Source: Sva-07 sp963715285
Lineage (GTDB): Bacteria; Actinomycetota; Acidimicrobiia; Acidimicrobiales; Ilumatobacteraceae
Direction: 5' to 3'
Length of the DNA stretch: 64,000 bases
NCBI GenBank assembly: GCA_963715285.1
Contig: CAVQRU010000039.1
Coordinates: forward strand, 1-64,000
The notes below the pieces were generated by a model, which saw nothing but the letters and a program-made list of their open reading frames with translations, searched no databases and had not been told where the DNA came from. Of this stretch, positions 16,607 through 25,665 are shown in pieces (position 1 is the first letter of the stretch; each line of letters opens with the position of its first letter). The translations under genes and the position numbers were made by a program.

Positions 16607-19168
16607 TCAGCGGCGGGCGACGACGCTGGTGACGAGGTCGGGGTCGGCCTCGATCTGGGCGTCGGTGAACGCGACCTGTCGCCACTGCTTGTCGCTGAAC
16701 TCCTGGGTCTGCACGTCGAACAGCGGCGACAGCCGGTCGCCGGTCTGGCCGTACACCAGCAACGCCCACGCGGCTGGTTCGGCGCCGGTCAGGTCGACCG
16801 TCATCACGAAGCTGGTGCCGTAGTTGATGCGGTAGCCCTCGCCGCGCAGCGAGCTGCCGGCGGCCACCGCCTCGCCCCGTTCGGGTGCCGGCTCGCTCGA
16901 CGTCGACGAGACGTTCCACGCGACGACGTTGGTGACGCCTTCGCTTCCCGTTCCCCCGTGGATCGGGATGCGGGTCTCGGATCGTTCGGTGAACTGCGCG
17001 GCCCCCAGCGTCGTGTCGACCGCGAAGCCTGCTTCGGCGATCGTCTGCACGGCGCGCGCCATCGCCTGCAGGAGCGGCGTCGGATCCGCTGCGGGCACGG
17101 ACGGCGTCGTCGTCGGGTTGGCCGGGTCGAACGCGTCGTCGAACAACGGTCCGGCACCCTCGAAGTCGGCGTCGTCGAAGCGCGACATCGTCTCGCGCCA
17201 GATCATCGGTCCGGCACGGTCGAGGTCGTAGATCCCGTCCCACGCCGCCAGGACCTGACACGCCGCGGTCAGGTCGACGGTGGTGGCGGGAAGGCTGACG
17301 GTGCCGTCGTCGGCGAGGAGGTCGGGCACCTCGATCAGCGGGAAGGTCTGGCACGCGGTGACTGCGGCGGCGCGGAGGAGCACCGCCGTACGGGCCGAGT
17401 TCTCGAACGCCGCCGTGCGCACCTCGTCGGCGTTGAACAGTCCGTCGGGTCCGGACAGCCCGGTGGTGTTCGCGTCGCCGAGAACGGCAGCGTTCTGGCG
17501 GGTCCGCATCGTGAGCGCGGTGCCCTGTTCACCGTTGATGATCGAGTACGGACCGGTCAGCGTGAACTCGTCACTGGGCACCCAGAAGCTGTCGTTGGCG
17601 TTGAACACGTAGTCGTTGCGCCGCACCTGGGGCAGTTCGTCGAACGGCACGAGCCCGGGGTCGCGCGCTCCGGGTTGGTCCTCCCAGCGGAACCGACTGT
17701 CGGACCCGTCGAGCACCACGAAGCCCTGGTCGTAGGCGATCTTCGTGAGCGGATCGGTGAACAGCCGGCCGATGTACAGGAGCTCGGCGTCGGCCGACAG
17801 GTTCGGCGTGGCGCTGGTGTCGGCATACCAGACGTTGCCCTCCGAGTCGGTGGCGATCGTGTTGAACAGGGGGACACCCTGGTACTCCTCGTTCAGTGCG
17901 ACCAGGTCGTCGATGCTCTGGACGGCAGGCATCCGGGCGTACTGCTCGATGAACTCGTCGTTGTCGATGTTCGCGTCGCGGAAGGTGAGCACGGTCGTGT
18001 CGGTCCACCCGATGCCGGGAAAGTCGATGATCGGGCCGTACTCGCTGCGCCACATCGTGCGGGTCTCGGTGTCGATCGTGCCGTCGGCGCGCAGGATCTC
18101 GATGGTGGTGGGCGTCCCCGTCATCGGCACCGACACGCCGTCCACCAGGTACGACGTCGGTGAGGCGGGGTCGAGCGTCAGCGTGTACCCGGTCATCCGC
18201 TTGCCGACGGACACCGTGTGGGTCCAGGCCATGCCCTCGGTGAAACCGATGCCGACGCCGGGCAGTCCGAGCAGCTGGGCGCCGTAGATGTCGAACTCGC
18301 CGGGGACGGTGAGTTGGGCCTCCGCGAAACGCAGCTCGCCTTCCCAGGGAAAGTGCGGGTTGGCGAGCAGGAGCCCACCCTCGCCGCCTTCGACCCGGTC
18401 GCGTCCGATGGCCCAGCCGTTGCTGCCCAGGCCGTTCGGATCGTTCAGCCCGAGGTCGGCCGCCGCCCGAGCGACCGTGGGCAGATCGATCGCGGGGCTG
18501 GCGGCGGCGCGCCGACGCAGGCCGACCGGCTCGACGGTCGGGGGCTGCGCGGATCCGATGAAGTCGATCAGCCGGGAACTGCCGGCCAGGAGGGCCACCG
18601 ATCGCGCGTAGGTGTACACCTCGACGGGTTCGAGCGGCCGCACCCAGGCGGCGCCGGCGCACCACCCGCTCAGCCGTTCGCCACCGACATCGGCGAGTTG
18701 GTCGTTCCACCCGGCCGTGTAGGCCTCGAACTGTCCGACGAGCTCGTCGGACACGGTGTTGTCGAAGTCGTCGGCCGCGATCCGGGCGATGTCGATCGAG
18801 CGCCATGCCAGGTCGCTGGTGACGTTCTCGCCTTCCGGGCCTGGTCCGAGCGTGGCCGCGCGCGTGCCCATCACCTTGATCACCTGATCGATCAGGGTGC
18901 AGCCGTGATCCGCCCCGCTGACCCAGCCCTGCCCGTACGCGACGTCCTCGACCGTCGATCCCGAGATGTGCGGGACCCCGTCGGTCGTACGGCGGATCGT
19001 GGCTTCGTAACGCGGCGGTACCAGGGTCGTGGTCGTCGTGGTCGTGGTGCTGGTGGTCGTGGTCGTCGTGTCGGGTGAGGTCGGCAACGGGATCGACTCG
19101 GGGCCCTCTCCCGGCGAGCAGGACGTGGCGACGACCACTCCGACGATCACCAGTCCCATCCAACGCAC
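16607..19168 (-). CDS. Penicillin-acylase-family Ntn hydrolase, exported
   Basis: The 853-residue protein has an N-terminal hydrophobic signal with a weak lipobox ending at Cys17. A run of almost pure threonine (about residues 34-48) follows as a linker. The Ntn-hydrolase layout is present: alpha chain, then the autocatalytic cleavage site at GLGSNGWAIGRDR with nucleophile Ser249, then a long beta chain with SEYGPIIDF. Members cleave amide bonds of beta-lactams, N-acyl-homoserine lactones or lipopeptides; substrate cannot be assigned. The GTG at 19168 is chosen because CACTAT lies six bases upstream and no ribosome site is present; ATG 19159, three codons downstream, is the alternative. Confidence 0.85.
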   Translation of the reverse strand: MRWMGLVIVGVVVATSCSPGEGPESIPLPTSPDTTTTTTSTTTTTTTTLVPPRYEATIRRTTDGVPHISGSTVEDVAYGQGWVSGADHGCTLIDQVIKVMGTRAATLGPGPEGENVTSDLAWRSIDIARIAADDFDNTVSDELVGQFEAYTAGWNDQLADVGGERLSGWCAGAAWVRPLEPVEVYTYARSVALLAGSSRLIDFIGSAQPPTVEPVGLRRRAAASPAIDLPTVARAAADLGLNDPNGLGSNGWAIGRDRVEGGEGGLLLANPHFPWEGELRFAEAQLTVPGEFDIYGAQLLGLPGVGIGFTEGMAWTHTVSVGKRMTGYTLTLDPASPTSYLVDGVSVPMTGTPTTIEILRADGTIDTETRTMWRSEYGPIIDFPGIGWTDTTVLTFRDANIDNDEFIEQYARMPAVQSIDDLVALNEEYQGVPLFNTIATDSEGNVWYADTSATPNLSADAELLYIGRLFTDPLTKIAYDQGFVVLDGSDSRFRWEDQPGARDPGLVPFDELPQVRRNDYVFNANDSFWVPSDEFTLTGPYSIINGEQGTALTMRTRQNAAVLGDANTTGLSGPDGLFNADEVRTAAFENSARTAVLLRAAAVTACQTFPLIEVPDLLADDGTVSLPATTVDLTAACQVLAAWDGIYDLDRAGPMIWRETMSRFDDADFEGAGPLFDDAFDPANPTTTPSVPAADPTPLLQAMARAVQTIAEAGFAVDTTLGAAQFTERSETRIPIHGGTGSEGVTNVVAWNVSSTSSEPAPERGEAVAAGSSLRGEGYRINYGTSFVMTVDLTGAEPAAWALLVYGQTGDRLSPLFDVQTQEFSDKQWRQVAFTDAQIEADPDLVTSVVARR

Positions 19169-19252
19169 GTGGCCATAGTGCCAGATCACGGCGTTTCTCC
19201 GGCATCGACGATCGTCAGCGTGCCCGCCGGGCTCCGAGGTAGCCTCGGCGAC

Positions 19253-20971
19253 GTGACGGTGCTGCGTGTGGCGCTCGCTCAGCTGAACCCGACGGTCGGC
19301 GACCTCGACGGGAATCTGGCGAAGATGATCGAGGTGTACGACCGCGCCGAGGCGGCTGGTTGCGACCTCGTTGCCTTCCCCGAGTTGTCCACCACCGGCT
19401 ACCCGCCGGAGGACCTCGTGCTCAAGCCGGGCTTCGTCGCCGACAACCTCGTCGCCTTGTCGAAGCTCGCCGCTCGAACGGGACGATGCGCCGCCGTGGT
19501 CGGTTTCGTCGATCAGGGTCGCGACCTCCACAACGCTGCAGCGGTGTGCGCGAACGGTGAGATCCTCGGCCGCTACCACAAGCGCCTGCTCCCGAACGCC
19601 GCAGTGTTCGACGAGGCCCGCTACTTCACGCCGGGCCATCTGTCCGACCCGCTCGAGCTGTACGTGGTCGGCGGTGTCAAGGTCGGCATCTCGATCTGTG
19701 AGGACATCTGGAGCCCGTTCGGGCCCGTCGCGGAGCAGGCGGCCGCCGGCGCGGAACTGAGCATCAACATCAACGCGTCGCCGTTCCACACCGGCAAGGC
19801 GACCGAACGCGAACGGATGCTGGCGACCCGGGCGTCCGACTCGCACACGGCGATCGTCTATGTCAACCAGGTCGGCGGCCAGGACGAGCTGGTGTTCGAC
19901 GGCGCGTCGGTCGTGTTCGACCACGAGGGCCGGCTGTTGGCGCGAGCGCCCCAGTTCCTGGAGTCACTGCTCGTCGTCGACGTGCCGGTGCCGCCGGTGT
20001 ACCGGAAGCGGCTTCTCGATCCGCGCGGCCGGATCACCGAGTCGCTCTTGCCGACGATCACCGTCTCGGAGACAGCCGTCGTGCACGACGAGCCGGCTGC
20101 GTCCTCGATCACCGAACCGCTCGACGCCGACCGCGAGCTCTACGACGCGCTGGTGCTCGGCACCCGCGACTACTGCGCGAAGAACGGCTTCAGCGACGTG
20201 GTGATCGGGCTCTCCGGAGGGATCGACTCCACGATCGTCGCGTGCATCGCCGTCGACGCGCTCGGCGCCGAGCACGTCCACGGTGTGTCGATGCCGTCGC
20301 GGTACTCGAGCGACCACTCGAAGAGCGACGCCCAGCTGTTGGCCGACAACCTCGGGATCGACTTCCGCACGATCTCGATCGAGCCGGCGTTCCAGGCCTA
20401 CCTCGACATGCTGGCGCCGTCGTTCGAGGGTCGCGAGCCCGGCCTCACCTACGAGAACATCCAGAGCCGGTGCCGGGGACAGTTGTTGATGGCACTGTCG
20501 AACGAGTTCGGCTGGATGGTGCTCACGACCGGCAACAAGAGCGAGATGGCGGTCGGGTACTTCACGATCTACGGCGACTCCGTCGGCGGGTACGCGGTGA
20601 TCAAGGACGTATTGAAACTGCGGGTCTACGAACTGTGCCGCTACGTCAACCGGGTCGCCGGCCGCGAGATCGTGCCCGAGGACGTGATCACCAAGCCGCC
20701 GTCGGCCGAGTTGCGCCCCGACCAACGAGACGACCAGAGCCTGCCGCCGTACGAGGTGCTCGACCCGATCCTGCAGCTCTACGTCGAAGACGACCGCACC
20801 GCTGCGGAGATCATCGAACTCGGCCACGACGAGGCGATGGTGCGGCGGATCACCCGTCTGGTCGACATCGCGGAGTACAAGCGCCGCCAGTCGCCCCCGG
20901 GCGTGCGGGTGAGTCGAAAGGCGTTCGGCAAGGACCGCCGCCTGCCGATCACCAGCGGTTACCGGGGGTAG
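19253..20971 (+). CDS. nadE: Glutamine-dependent NAD+ synthetase
   Basis: This 572-residue two-domain enzyme has an N-terminal nitrilase-like glutaminase with the Glu-Lys-Cys triad (FPELSTTGYP, RYHKRLLPN, ISICEDIW). The C-terminal ammonia-dependent synthetase has the pyrophosphatase P-loop VIGLSGGIDSTI and the conserved TGNKSEMAVGYFT. It amidates nicotinate adenine dinucleotide to NAD+ in the cytoplasm, with ammonia tunnelled from glutamine. GTG 19253 has TAGCCT seven bases upstream and no ribosome site, so it is probably leaderless. It is followed closely by the Fur-family gene. Confidence 0.95.
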   Translation: MTVLRVALAQLNPTVGDLDGNLAKMIEVYDRAEAAGCDLVAFPELSTTGYPPEDLVLKPGFVADNLVALSKLAARTGRCAAVVGFVDQGRDLHNAAAVCANGEILGRYHKRLLPNAAVFDEARYFTPGHLSDPLELYVVGGVKVGISICEDIWSPFGPVAEQAAAGAELSININASPFHTGKATERERMLATRASDSHTAIVYVNQVGGQDELVFDGASVVFDHEGRLLARAPQFLESLLVVDVPVPPVYRKRLLDPRGRITESLLPTITVSETAVVHDEPAASSITEPLDADRELYDALVLGTRDYCAKNGFSDVVIGLSGGIDSTIVACIAVDALGAEHVHGVSMPSRYSSDHSKSDAQLLADNLGIDFRTISIEPAFQAYLDMLAPSFEGREPGLTYENIQSRCRGQLLMALSNEFGWMVLTTGNKSEMAVGYFTIYGDSVGGYAVIKDVLKLRVYELCRYVNRVAGREIVPEDVITKPPSAELRPDQRDDQSLPPYEVLDPILQLYVEDDRTAAEIIELGHDEAMVRRITRLVDIAEYKRRQSPPGVRVSRKAFGKDRRLPITSGYRG

Positions 20972-20980
20972 GTCGGTTCG

Positions 20981-21424
20981 ATGGCGCCCGCCCACACCGA
21001 GATCCACCGCACGGTCCGCGATCGTCTCGACCAGAACGACCAGCGGTACACCACCGGCCGGCGTGCGGTGGTCGATGCGCTCGCGAACACCGACGGCCCG
21101 ATCACGTTGCCCGAGTTGATCGACGTTGCGCCCACGCTGGCACAGAGCTCCGCCTACCGGAACCTCGCCGTGCTCGAGGAGGTCGGTGTCGTCCGTCGGC
21201 TGGTGCACGGTGCCGACCATGCTCGCTACGAACTGGCCGAGGATCTCACCGAGCACCACCATCACCTGATCTGCGAATCCTGTGGCGTCGTGCGTGACGT
21301 GACGCTGACCCCGAAGCTCGAACGACGTCTCGACGACGCCTTCGAGGTGCTGTCGACGGCCGAGGGGTTCGCTCCGACCCACCACACGATCGACCTCTAC
21401 GGTCGATGCGCCGACTGCCGCTGA
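20981..21424 (+). CDS. Fur-family regulator, probably Zur
   Basis: This 147-residue protein has a winged helix (LPELIDVAPTLAQSSAYRNL is the recognition region) and a dimerisation domain with the metal site EHHHHLICESCG and the structural Zn cysteines CESC and CADC. It is convergent with znuB and near znuA/znuC, and a Zur-like palindrome lies in the znuA-znuC gap, so it is most likely the zinc sensor that represses these transporter genes when zinc is sufficient. Fur or Nur identity cannot be excluded from motifs alone. Confidence 0.82.
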   Translation: MAPAHTEIHRTVRDRLDQNDQRYTTGRRAVVDALANTDGPITLPELIDVAPTLAQSSAYRNLAVLEEVGVVRRLVHGADHARYELAEDLTEHHHHLICESCGVVRDVTLTPKLERRLDDAFEVLSTAEGFAPTHHTIDLYGRCADCR

Positions 21425-21446
21425 CCGTCGCTGACCGTTGCGTCGT

Positions 21447-22334
21447 TCAGGCCACCGGCAACCGCTCGGCGGCACCGCGGTGGCGACCGGGGATGGCTCG
21501 CCGAGCGGCGGTGACGGTCAGGACCACGAAGAACAGGACGACCGAGCACAGCGCCATCGTGGCGCTCGTGGCGCTGTCGTGGTGGTAGCTGATCAGGATT
21601 CCGACGACCGTGGCGACCACGCCGAAGACCACCGACACCACCATGATCGCCGGCACTCGTCTGGCGACGAGCGTGGCCGCCGCGGGTGGCGCGACGAGAA
21701 AGGCGAACACGAGCAGGTTGCCGACCGACTGGAACGACGACACGATCGACAGCGCCACCAGGACGAGCAGCGCCGCCTGGGCCAGCGCAGGGCGCAGGCC
21801 GAGCATCGAGGCGAGCGACGCATCGAAGGTCATCACGAGGAACGCCCGGTACAGCACGATCACCCCGACGAGTGTCACGACCGCGGTGATCGCCTGACGT
21901 TGCAGGTCGCCGCTGTCGACCCCGGTGATCGAGCCGAACAGGAACCGGTTGAGGTCGCCGACGTACGACGCCTGCTGGGTCGACATGATGACGACGGCGA
22001 GCGCCAGGAACCCCACGAAGAGCACCCCGATCGAGGTGTCCTCGGGCAGCGGCGAATGGCGACGGATGAGGGTGATGCCGAGCACCATGACGGCGGCGGC
22101 GACGAGTGCCCCGATCGAGGTGTCGATGCCGATGATGAAGGCGATGGCGATGCCGGGGAGCACGCCATGGGCGAGGGCGTCGCCCAGGAAACTCATGCCG
22201 CGCAGCACGACCCAGGTCCCGACGACCGACGTGGTCAGCACGGTGAGCAGCCCGGCGAGCAGGGCGTCGCGCATGAACGCGTTGTCGGCAAACGGTGCGA
22301 TCCACCAGTTCCACGGGTCCGTGAGGAACTCCAT
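21447..22334 (-). CDS. znuB: ABC-3-type zinc transporter permease
   Basis: This 295-residue protein has about eight to nine hydrophobic segments and the conserved segment GTWVVLRGMSFLGDALAHGVLPG that contacts the ATPase in ZnuB/TroC permeases. It would form the membrane channel of the zinc importer with ZnuA and ZnuC. TACGGT lies six bases before the ATG, suggesting a separate leaderless transcript besides read-through from znuA 26 bases upstream. The gene is convergent with the Fur-family regulator. Confidence 0.9.
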   Translation of the reverse strand: MEFLTDPWNWWIAPFADNAFMRDALLAGLLTVLTTSVVGTWVVLRGMSFLGDALAHGVLPGIAIAFIIGIDTSIGALVAAAVMVLGITLIRRHSPLPEDTSIGVLFVGFLALAVVIMSTQQASYVGDLNRFLFGSITGVDSGDLQRQAITAVVTLVGVIVLYRAFLVMTFDASLASMLGLRPALAQAALLVLVALSIVSSFQSVGNLLVFAFLVAPPAAATLVARRVPAIMVVSVVFGVVATVVGILISYHHDSATSATMALCSVVLFFVVLTVTAARRAIPGRHRGAAERLPVA

Positions 22335-22360
22335 TCAGCGACCGTAGCGACCGGGGACGG

Positions 22361-23395
22361 TCATTCGGAGAGTGCGTCGACGATCGAGCGGGCGGTGACG
22401 GTGAGCCAGCTCACGTAGTCGTCCGTGTCGCTCCCGGGCTCGCCGAGCGTGTCGGTCTGCAGGGTGACGACCTCGACGTCGCCGACACGGTCGGCGAGGG
22501 CCTCGGTGTCGCTCGAGGAGTGCTGCGTCTCGGCGAAGATCGCCGGGACCCCGGTGTCGGCGATCAGGGTGGCCAGCGACTCCAGCTCGGCGGGGTTGGT
22601 GGCAGCGAGTGAACTCGGCGAGGGGATCACGCTGCCCAGGATCGTGAACCCGTACCGGTCCGCGAAGTAGCTCAACGAGTCGTGGTTGGTGACCAGCAGC
22701 CGGTCGCCGGCGGGGAGCGGTTCGACGATCGCGCCGACCTCGTCGTCGAGCGCTGCCAGCGCATCGCTGTACTCGGCGACGCATGTGTCGAGGGCCGCGC
22801 GGTCGACGCCGGCGCCGGCGAGACCGTCTGCGATCGCCGGAAGGGTCGCGGTGACCCGAGTCGGGTCGAACCAGATGTGCGGGTCGTCGGATCCGTGGTC
22901 GTGGTCGTGGTCGTCGCCGGTCGCCTGGTCGGTCGCGTCGTCGACGTCGTCGTCGTCCGCTCCGTCGTCGTGCTCGGCTCCGTCGTCGTGGTCCTCGTCG
23001 TCGCCTGCGGGGAGGGTGTCGACGAACTCGCCGACACGCACCACGGTGGTGCCGTCCGCTTCCACGGCATCGATCGTGTCCTCGAGTGACTCCTCGAGGC
23101 CGAGGCCGTTGGCCACGACCAGCACCGCGTTGCCCATCGTCTCGCGGTCGCGCAGCGAGGGCTCGAACGAGTGGGGGTCACCACCCGCCGGGATGATCGT
23201 GGTGACCTCGGCCAGGCCGTCGCACGCGACGTTGCGGGTGATGTCGGCCCACATCGTCGTGGTCGCAACGACGGACGGCGCCTCGACCGCGGCGTCGGAT
23301 CCGGCGGGATCGTCGCTCGTCGGTTCGCCGTCGGAGCCGCATGCAGCGAACGCGAGCGCGGCGGCCGCGACGAGAAGAGGAACGCGGTGTCGCAT
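22361..23395 (-). CDS. znuA: Zinc ABC transporter substrate-binding lipoprotein
   Basis: The 344-residue protein has a lipoprotein signal (AAALAFAACGSD) and a cluster A-I metal-binding fold with GGDPHSFEPS and DPHIWFDP carrying metal-ligand histidines. Between them is a long Asp/His-rich loop (about residues 130-172, with HDHDHG), typical of ZnuA zinc-capture loops. It delivers Zn2+ to the ZnuB permease. It heads the znuA-znuB unit and is divergent from znuC across a candidate Zur operator. Confidence 0.92.
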   Translation of the reverse strand: MRHRVPLLVAAAALAFAACGSDGEPTSDDPAGSDAAVEAPSVVATTTMWADITRNVACDGLAEVTTIIPAGGDPHSFEPSLRDRETMGNAVLVVANGLGLEESLEDTIDAVEADGTTVVRVGEFVDTLPAGDDEDHDDGAEHDDGADDDDVDDATDQATGDDHDHDHGSDDPHIWFDPTRVTATLPAIADGLAGAGVDRAALDTCVAEYSDALAALDDEVGAIVEPLPAGDRLLVTNHDSLSYFADRYGFTILGSVIPSPSSLAATNPAELESLATLIADTGVPAIFAETQHSSSDTEALADRVGDVEVVTLQTDTLGEPGSDTDDYVSWLTVTARSIVDALSE

Positions 23396-23408
23396 GACGA
23401 CACGCTAC

Positions 23409-23423
23409 TGAGAACGGTTCTCA
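23409..23423. promoter_or_regulatory. Candidate Zur operator between znuA and znuC
   Basis: The 15-base palindrome TGAGAACGGTTCTCA is perfect apart from its central base. It fits the TGANAAC-N-GTTNTCA pattern of actinobacterial Zur boxes. It lies 14 bases upstream of the znuA start and 27 bases upstream of the znuC start, where bound regulator would cover both divergent promoters. Zur specificity is an inference from context. Confidence 0.75.
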
Positions 23424-23449
23424 CTTTCAAACCAGCTACGTTGACCGAC

Positions 23450-24313
23450 GTGGATGCGTCCATCGGCCCCGTTGCCACCTTCGTCGAGGTGTCCGTGCGC
23501 TATGGCGACCTCGTGGCGCTCGATCGGACCTCGACGACGTTCGAGGCGGGATCGTCGCTCGCCCTCGTCGGAGCGAACGGCAGCGGCAAGAGCACGGTCT
23601 TGAAGCTTCTCGCCGGATTGCTCACGCCGTCGACGGGTCAGGTCGTGCGTGCTGACGGCGTCGAGGCGTCGTTCATCGCCCAGCAGCACGGTCACCATCA
23701 GTGGATGCCGCTACCGGTCGACGAGGTACTGCGGATGGGGTGTTACCGCCGACGGGGGCTGCTCGGCCGTCTCACCCGCTCCGACCGCGCCGAGATCCGC
23801 ACCGTCGCCGAACGGCTCGAGGTCGCCGACCTGACCAAGCGGTCGTTCGGCGAACTCTCTGGTGGGCAACGACAGCGAGTCCTGGTGGCACAAGCGCTCG
23901 TCGGCGCGCCGGGACTGTTGCTGCTCGACGAGCCGATCACCGGGCTCGATCTCCCCAGTCAGGAGACGATCCTGCGGATCATCGACGAGGAGGTCGACCG
24001 TGGCGCCACCGTCGTGTTCTCCACCCACCACCTCGAGGAGGCCAAGCGGGCCGACCGGGTGATGCTGCTCGCCGGGTGCCTGATCGCCGACGGGCCCGCC
24101 GACGAGGTGCTCGTTCCCGAGTACCTCGCTGTCGCGTTCGGCGGCCGGCTGCTGCACCTCGGTGGTCAGGCGCTGCTCGTCGACGACCACGGCCACGGAC
24201 ACGATCACGGACCGGCACCCAGTCACGACGACGTCGGACACCGCCACCTCCACCAGCCCGAGCACGCCGCCGAACACATCGCCGAACACAACGCCGCCCC
24301 CGACGTCCACTGA
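23450..24313 (+). CDS. znuC: Zinc ABC transporter ATPase with His-rich tail
   Basis: The 287-residue protein has Walker A GANGSGKST, signature LSGGQRQR, Walker B LLLLDEP and the H-loop STHH, as in ZnuC. After about residue 240 there is a histidine-rich tail (HGHGHDHG and further His pairs to the end) which probably binds zinc and is unusual for a cytoplasmic ATPase. GTG 23450 is preceded by TACGTT at seven bases; there is no ribosome site, so it is probably leaderless. It is divergent from znuA across the operator-like palindrome. Confidence 0.9.
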   Translation: MDASIGPVATFVEVSVRYGDLVALDRTSTTFEAGSSLALVGANGSGKSTVLKLLAGLLTPSTGQVVRADGVEASFIAQQHGHHQWMPLPVDEVLRMGCYRRRGLLGRLTRSDRAEIRTVAERLEVADLTKRSFGELSGGQRQRVLVAQALVGAPGLLLLDEPITGLDLPSQETILRIIDEEVDRGATVVFSTHHLEEAKRADRVMLLAGCLIADGPADEVLVPEYLAVAFGGRLLHLGGQALLVDDHGHGHDHGPAPSHDDVGHRHLHQPEHAAEHIAEHNAAPDVH

Positions 24314-24391
24314 CGTCGCAGCCGACGCCGTCCCCGAGGCGTTGTCCTCGACGTCCCCGTTTCGGAGCGGTCGGTGGAACACACTGGTCGC

Positions 24392-25609
24392 ATGGGTCAC
24401 GTGCACGGTCACGACGAGTCGCTCGACGAGCAGGTCGATCCGCGGATTCGCCGCCAGCTCTGGATCGCGGTCGCCGTCTGCGCCGTCGTGGTGGTCGTCG
24501 GGCTGGTCGCCCTCTGGCCGGGGAGCAGCGGCGACCGGCGCGATCCGCTCGGGCTCACCGGCGACCCGGTGGCGGCGTCGGTCCAGTCCGTCGACGAGGT
24601 GCCCTGCTCCTTCGACCCGCTGCTCGCGTGCAGGCTCGTCGAGGCGCTCGTCTCGGAGGGCGAACGTCGCGGCGAAGTGGTGTCGCTCGAACAACCGCTC
24701 GACAGCACGATCTCGTCGGGCGATGACATCCTGGTCGACCTCGTCGAGTTGGACGATGGATCGGTGCAGGCCGTCTTCTACGACTTCGAACGCAGTACCC
24801 CGATGCTGTTGCTGGTGATCGTCTTCATCACCTCGATCGTCGTGCTCGGACGGTGGAGGGGCGTCGGTGCACTCGCAGGGCTCGCGATGAGCTTCGTCGT
24901 GATCATCGTGTTCGCCCTCCCGGCCCTGCTCGAGGGGACGAACGCGGTCGCCGTCGCCATCGTGACCGCGGGTGCGATCGCCTTCATCGCCCTCTTCCTG
25001 GCGCACGGGCGCGGGCTGGCCACGGCCACCGCCCTGTTGTCGACGTTCGCGAGCCTGGCGATCACCGCTGCGCTCGCAGCGGTGTTCCTGGCGATGTCGA
25101 ACTTCACGGGGTTCGGCGACGAGAACGTCGGCTTCCTCGACGCGTTGGGCTCACAGATCGACCCTCGCGGACTGCTCCTGGCGGGCATCGTGATCGGCTC
25201 GCTCGGCGTGCTCGACGACGTGACCGTCACCCAGGTGTCGGCGGTGTGGGAACTCAAACGGGCGTCGCCCGACGTGACCTTCGGCGAGCTCTACGGCAGG
25301 GCGCTCCGCATCGGTCGTGACCACATCTCCTCCACGGTGAACACGCTGTTCCTGGCGTACGCAGGTGCCTCGCTCCCGCTGCTGCTGTTGTTCAGCGAGG
25401 CGAACGAGAGCCTCGGCTCGGTGGCGACCAGGGAGATCGTCGCCGTCGAGATCGTGCGCGCGCTGGTGGGGTCGGTGGGTCTGGTCGCCTCGGTGCCGAT
25501 CAGCACGGCGCTGGCTGCCAAGGTGTTGGCATCGACCACACCGAGCAGCCCCGAACCACCGACGAACCCGGTGGCGCACGCCGTCCCGATCGACGACCCA
25601 TCGAACTGA
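24392..25609 (+). CDS. YibE/F-family integral membrane protein
   Basis: This 405-residue protein has an N-terminal transmembrane helix (IAVAVCAVVVVVGLVALWP) and a small extracytoplasmic domain. Seven or so further helices include the family signature around GLLLAGIVIGSLGVLDDVTV and the ISSTVNTLFLAYAGASLPL segment. The function of YibE/F proteins is not established. The N-terminus has HVHGHDE, possibly metal-binding given the zinc genes just upstream. ATG 24392 is preferred over GTG 24374 because CACACT lies six bases before it. Confidence 0.8.
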   Translation: MGHVHGHDESLDEQVDPRIRRQLWIAVAVCAVVVVVGLVALWPGSSGDRRDPLGLTGDPVAASVQSVDEVPCSFDPLLACRLVEALVSEGERRGEVVSLEQPLDSTISSGDDILVDLVELDDGSVQAVFYDFERSTPMLLLVIVFITSIVVLGRWRGVGALAGLAMSFVVIIVFALPALLEGTNAVAVAIVTAGAIAFIALFLAHGRGLATATALLSTFASLAITAALAAVFLAMSNFTGFGDENVGFLDALGSQIDPRGLLLAGIVIGSLGVLDDVTVTQVSAVWELKRASPDVTFGELYGRALRIGRDHISSTVNTLFLAYAGASLPLLLLFSEANESLGSVATREIVAVEIVRALVGSVGLVASVPISTALAAKVLASTTPSSPEPPTNPVAHAVPIDDPSN

Positions 25610-25665
25610 CCGACGACCTTCGGACGAGCATCGAGTCGAATCTCGCCCGCCACGACCGTGTCGAG

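Noticed and set aside
16286..18163. Plus-strand open frame of over 600 codons
   Set aside because: Antisense to the penicillin-acylase gene, with no recognisable motif.
19021..19075. GTC/GTG-rich tandem run that looks like a repeat array
   Set aside because: It encodes the Thr-rich linker of the penicillin-acylase-like protein and has no spacer structure, so it is not a CRISPR or satellite.
22870..22990. GTCGTG-rich low-complexity run
   Set aside because: It encodes the Asp/His loop of ZnuA and is explained by the protein.
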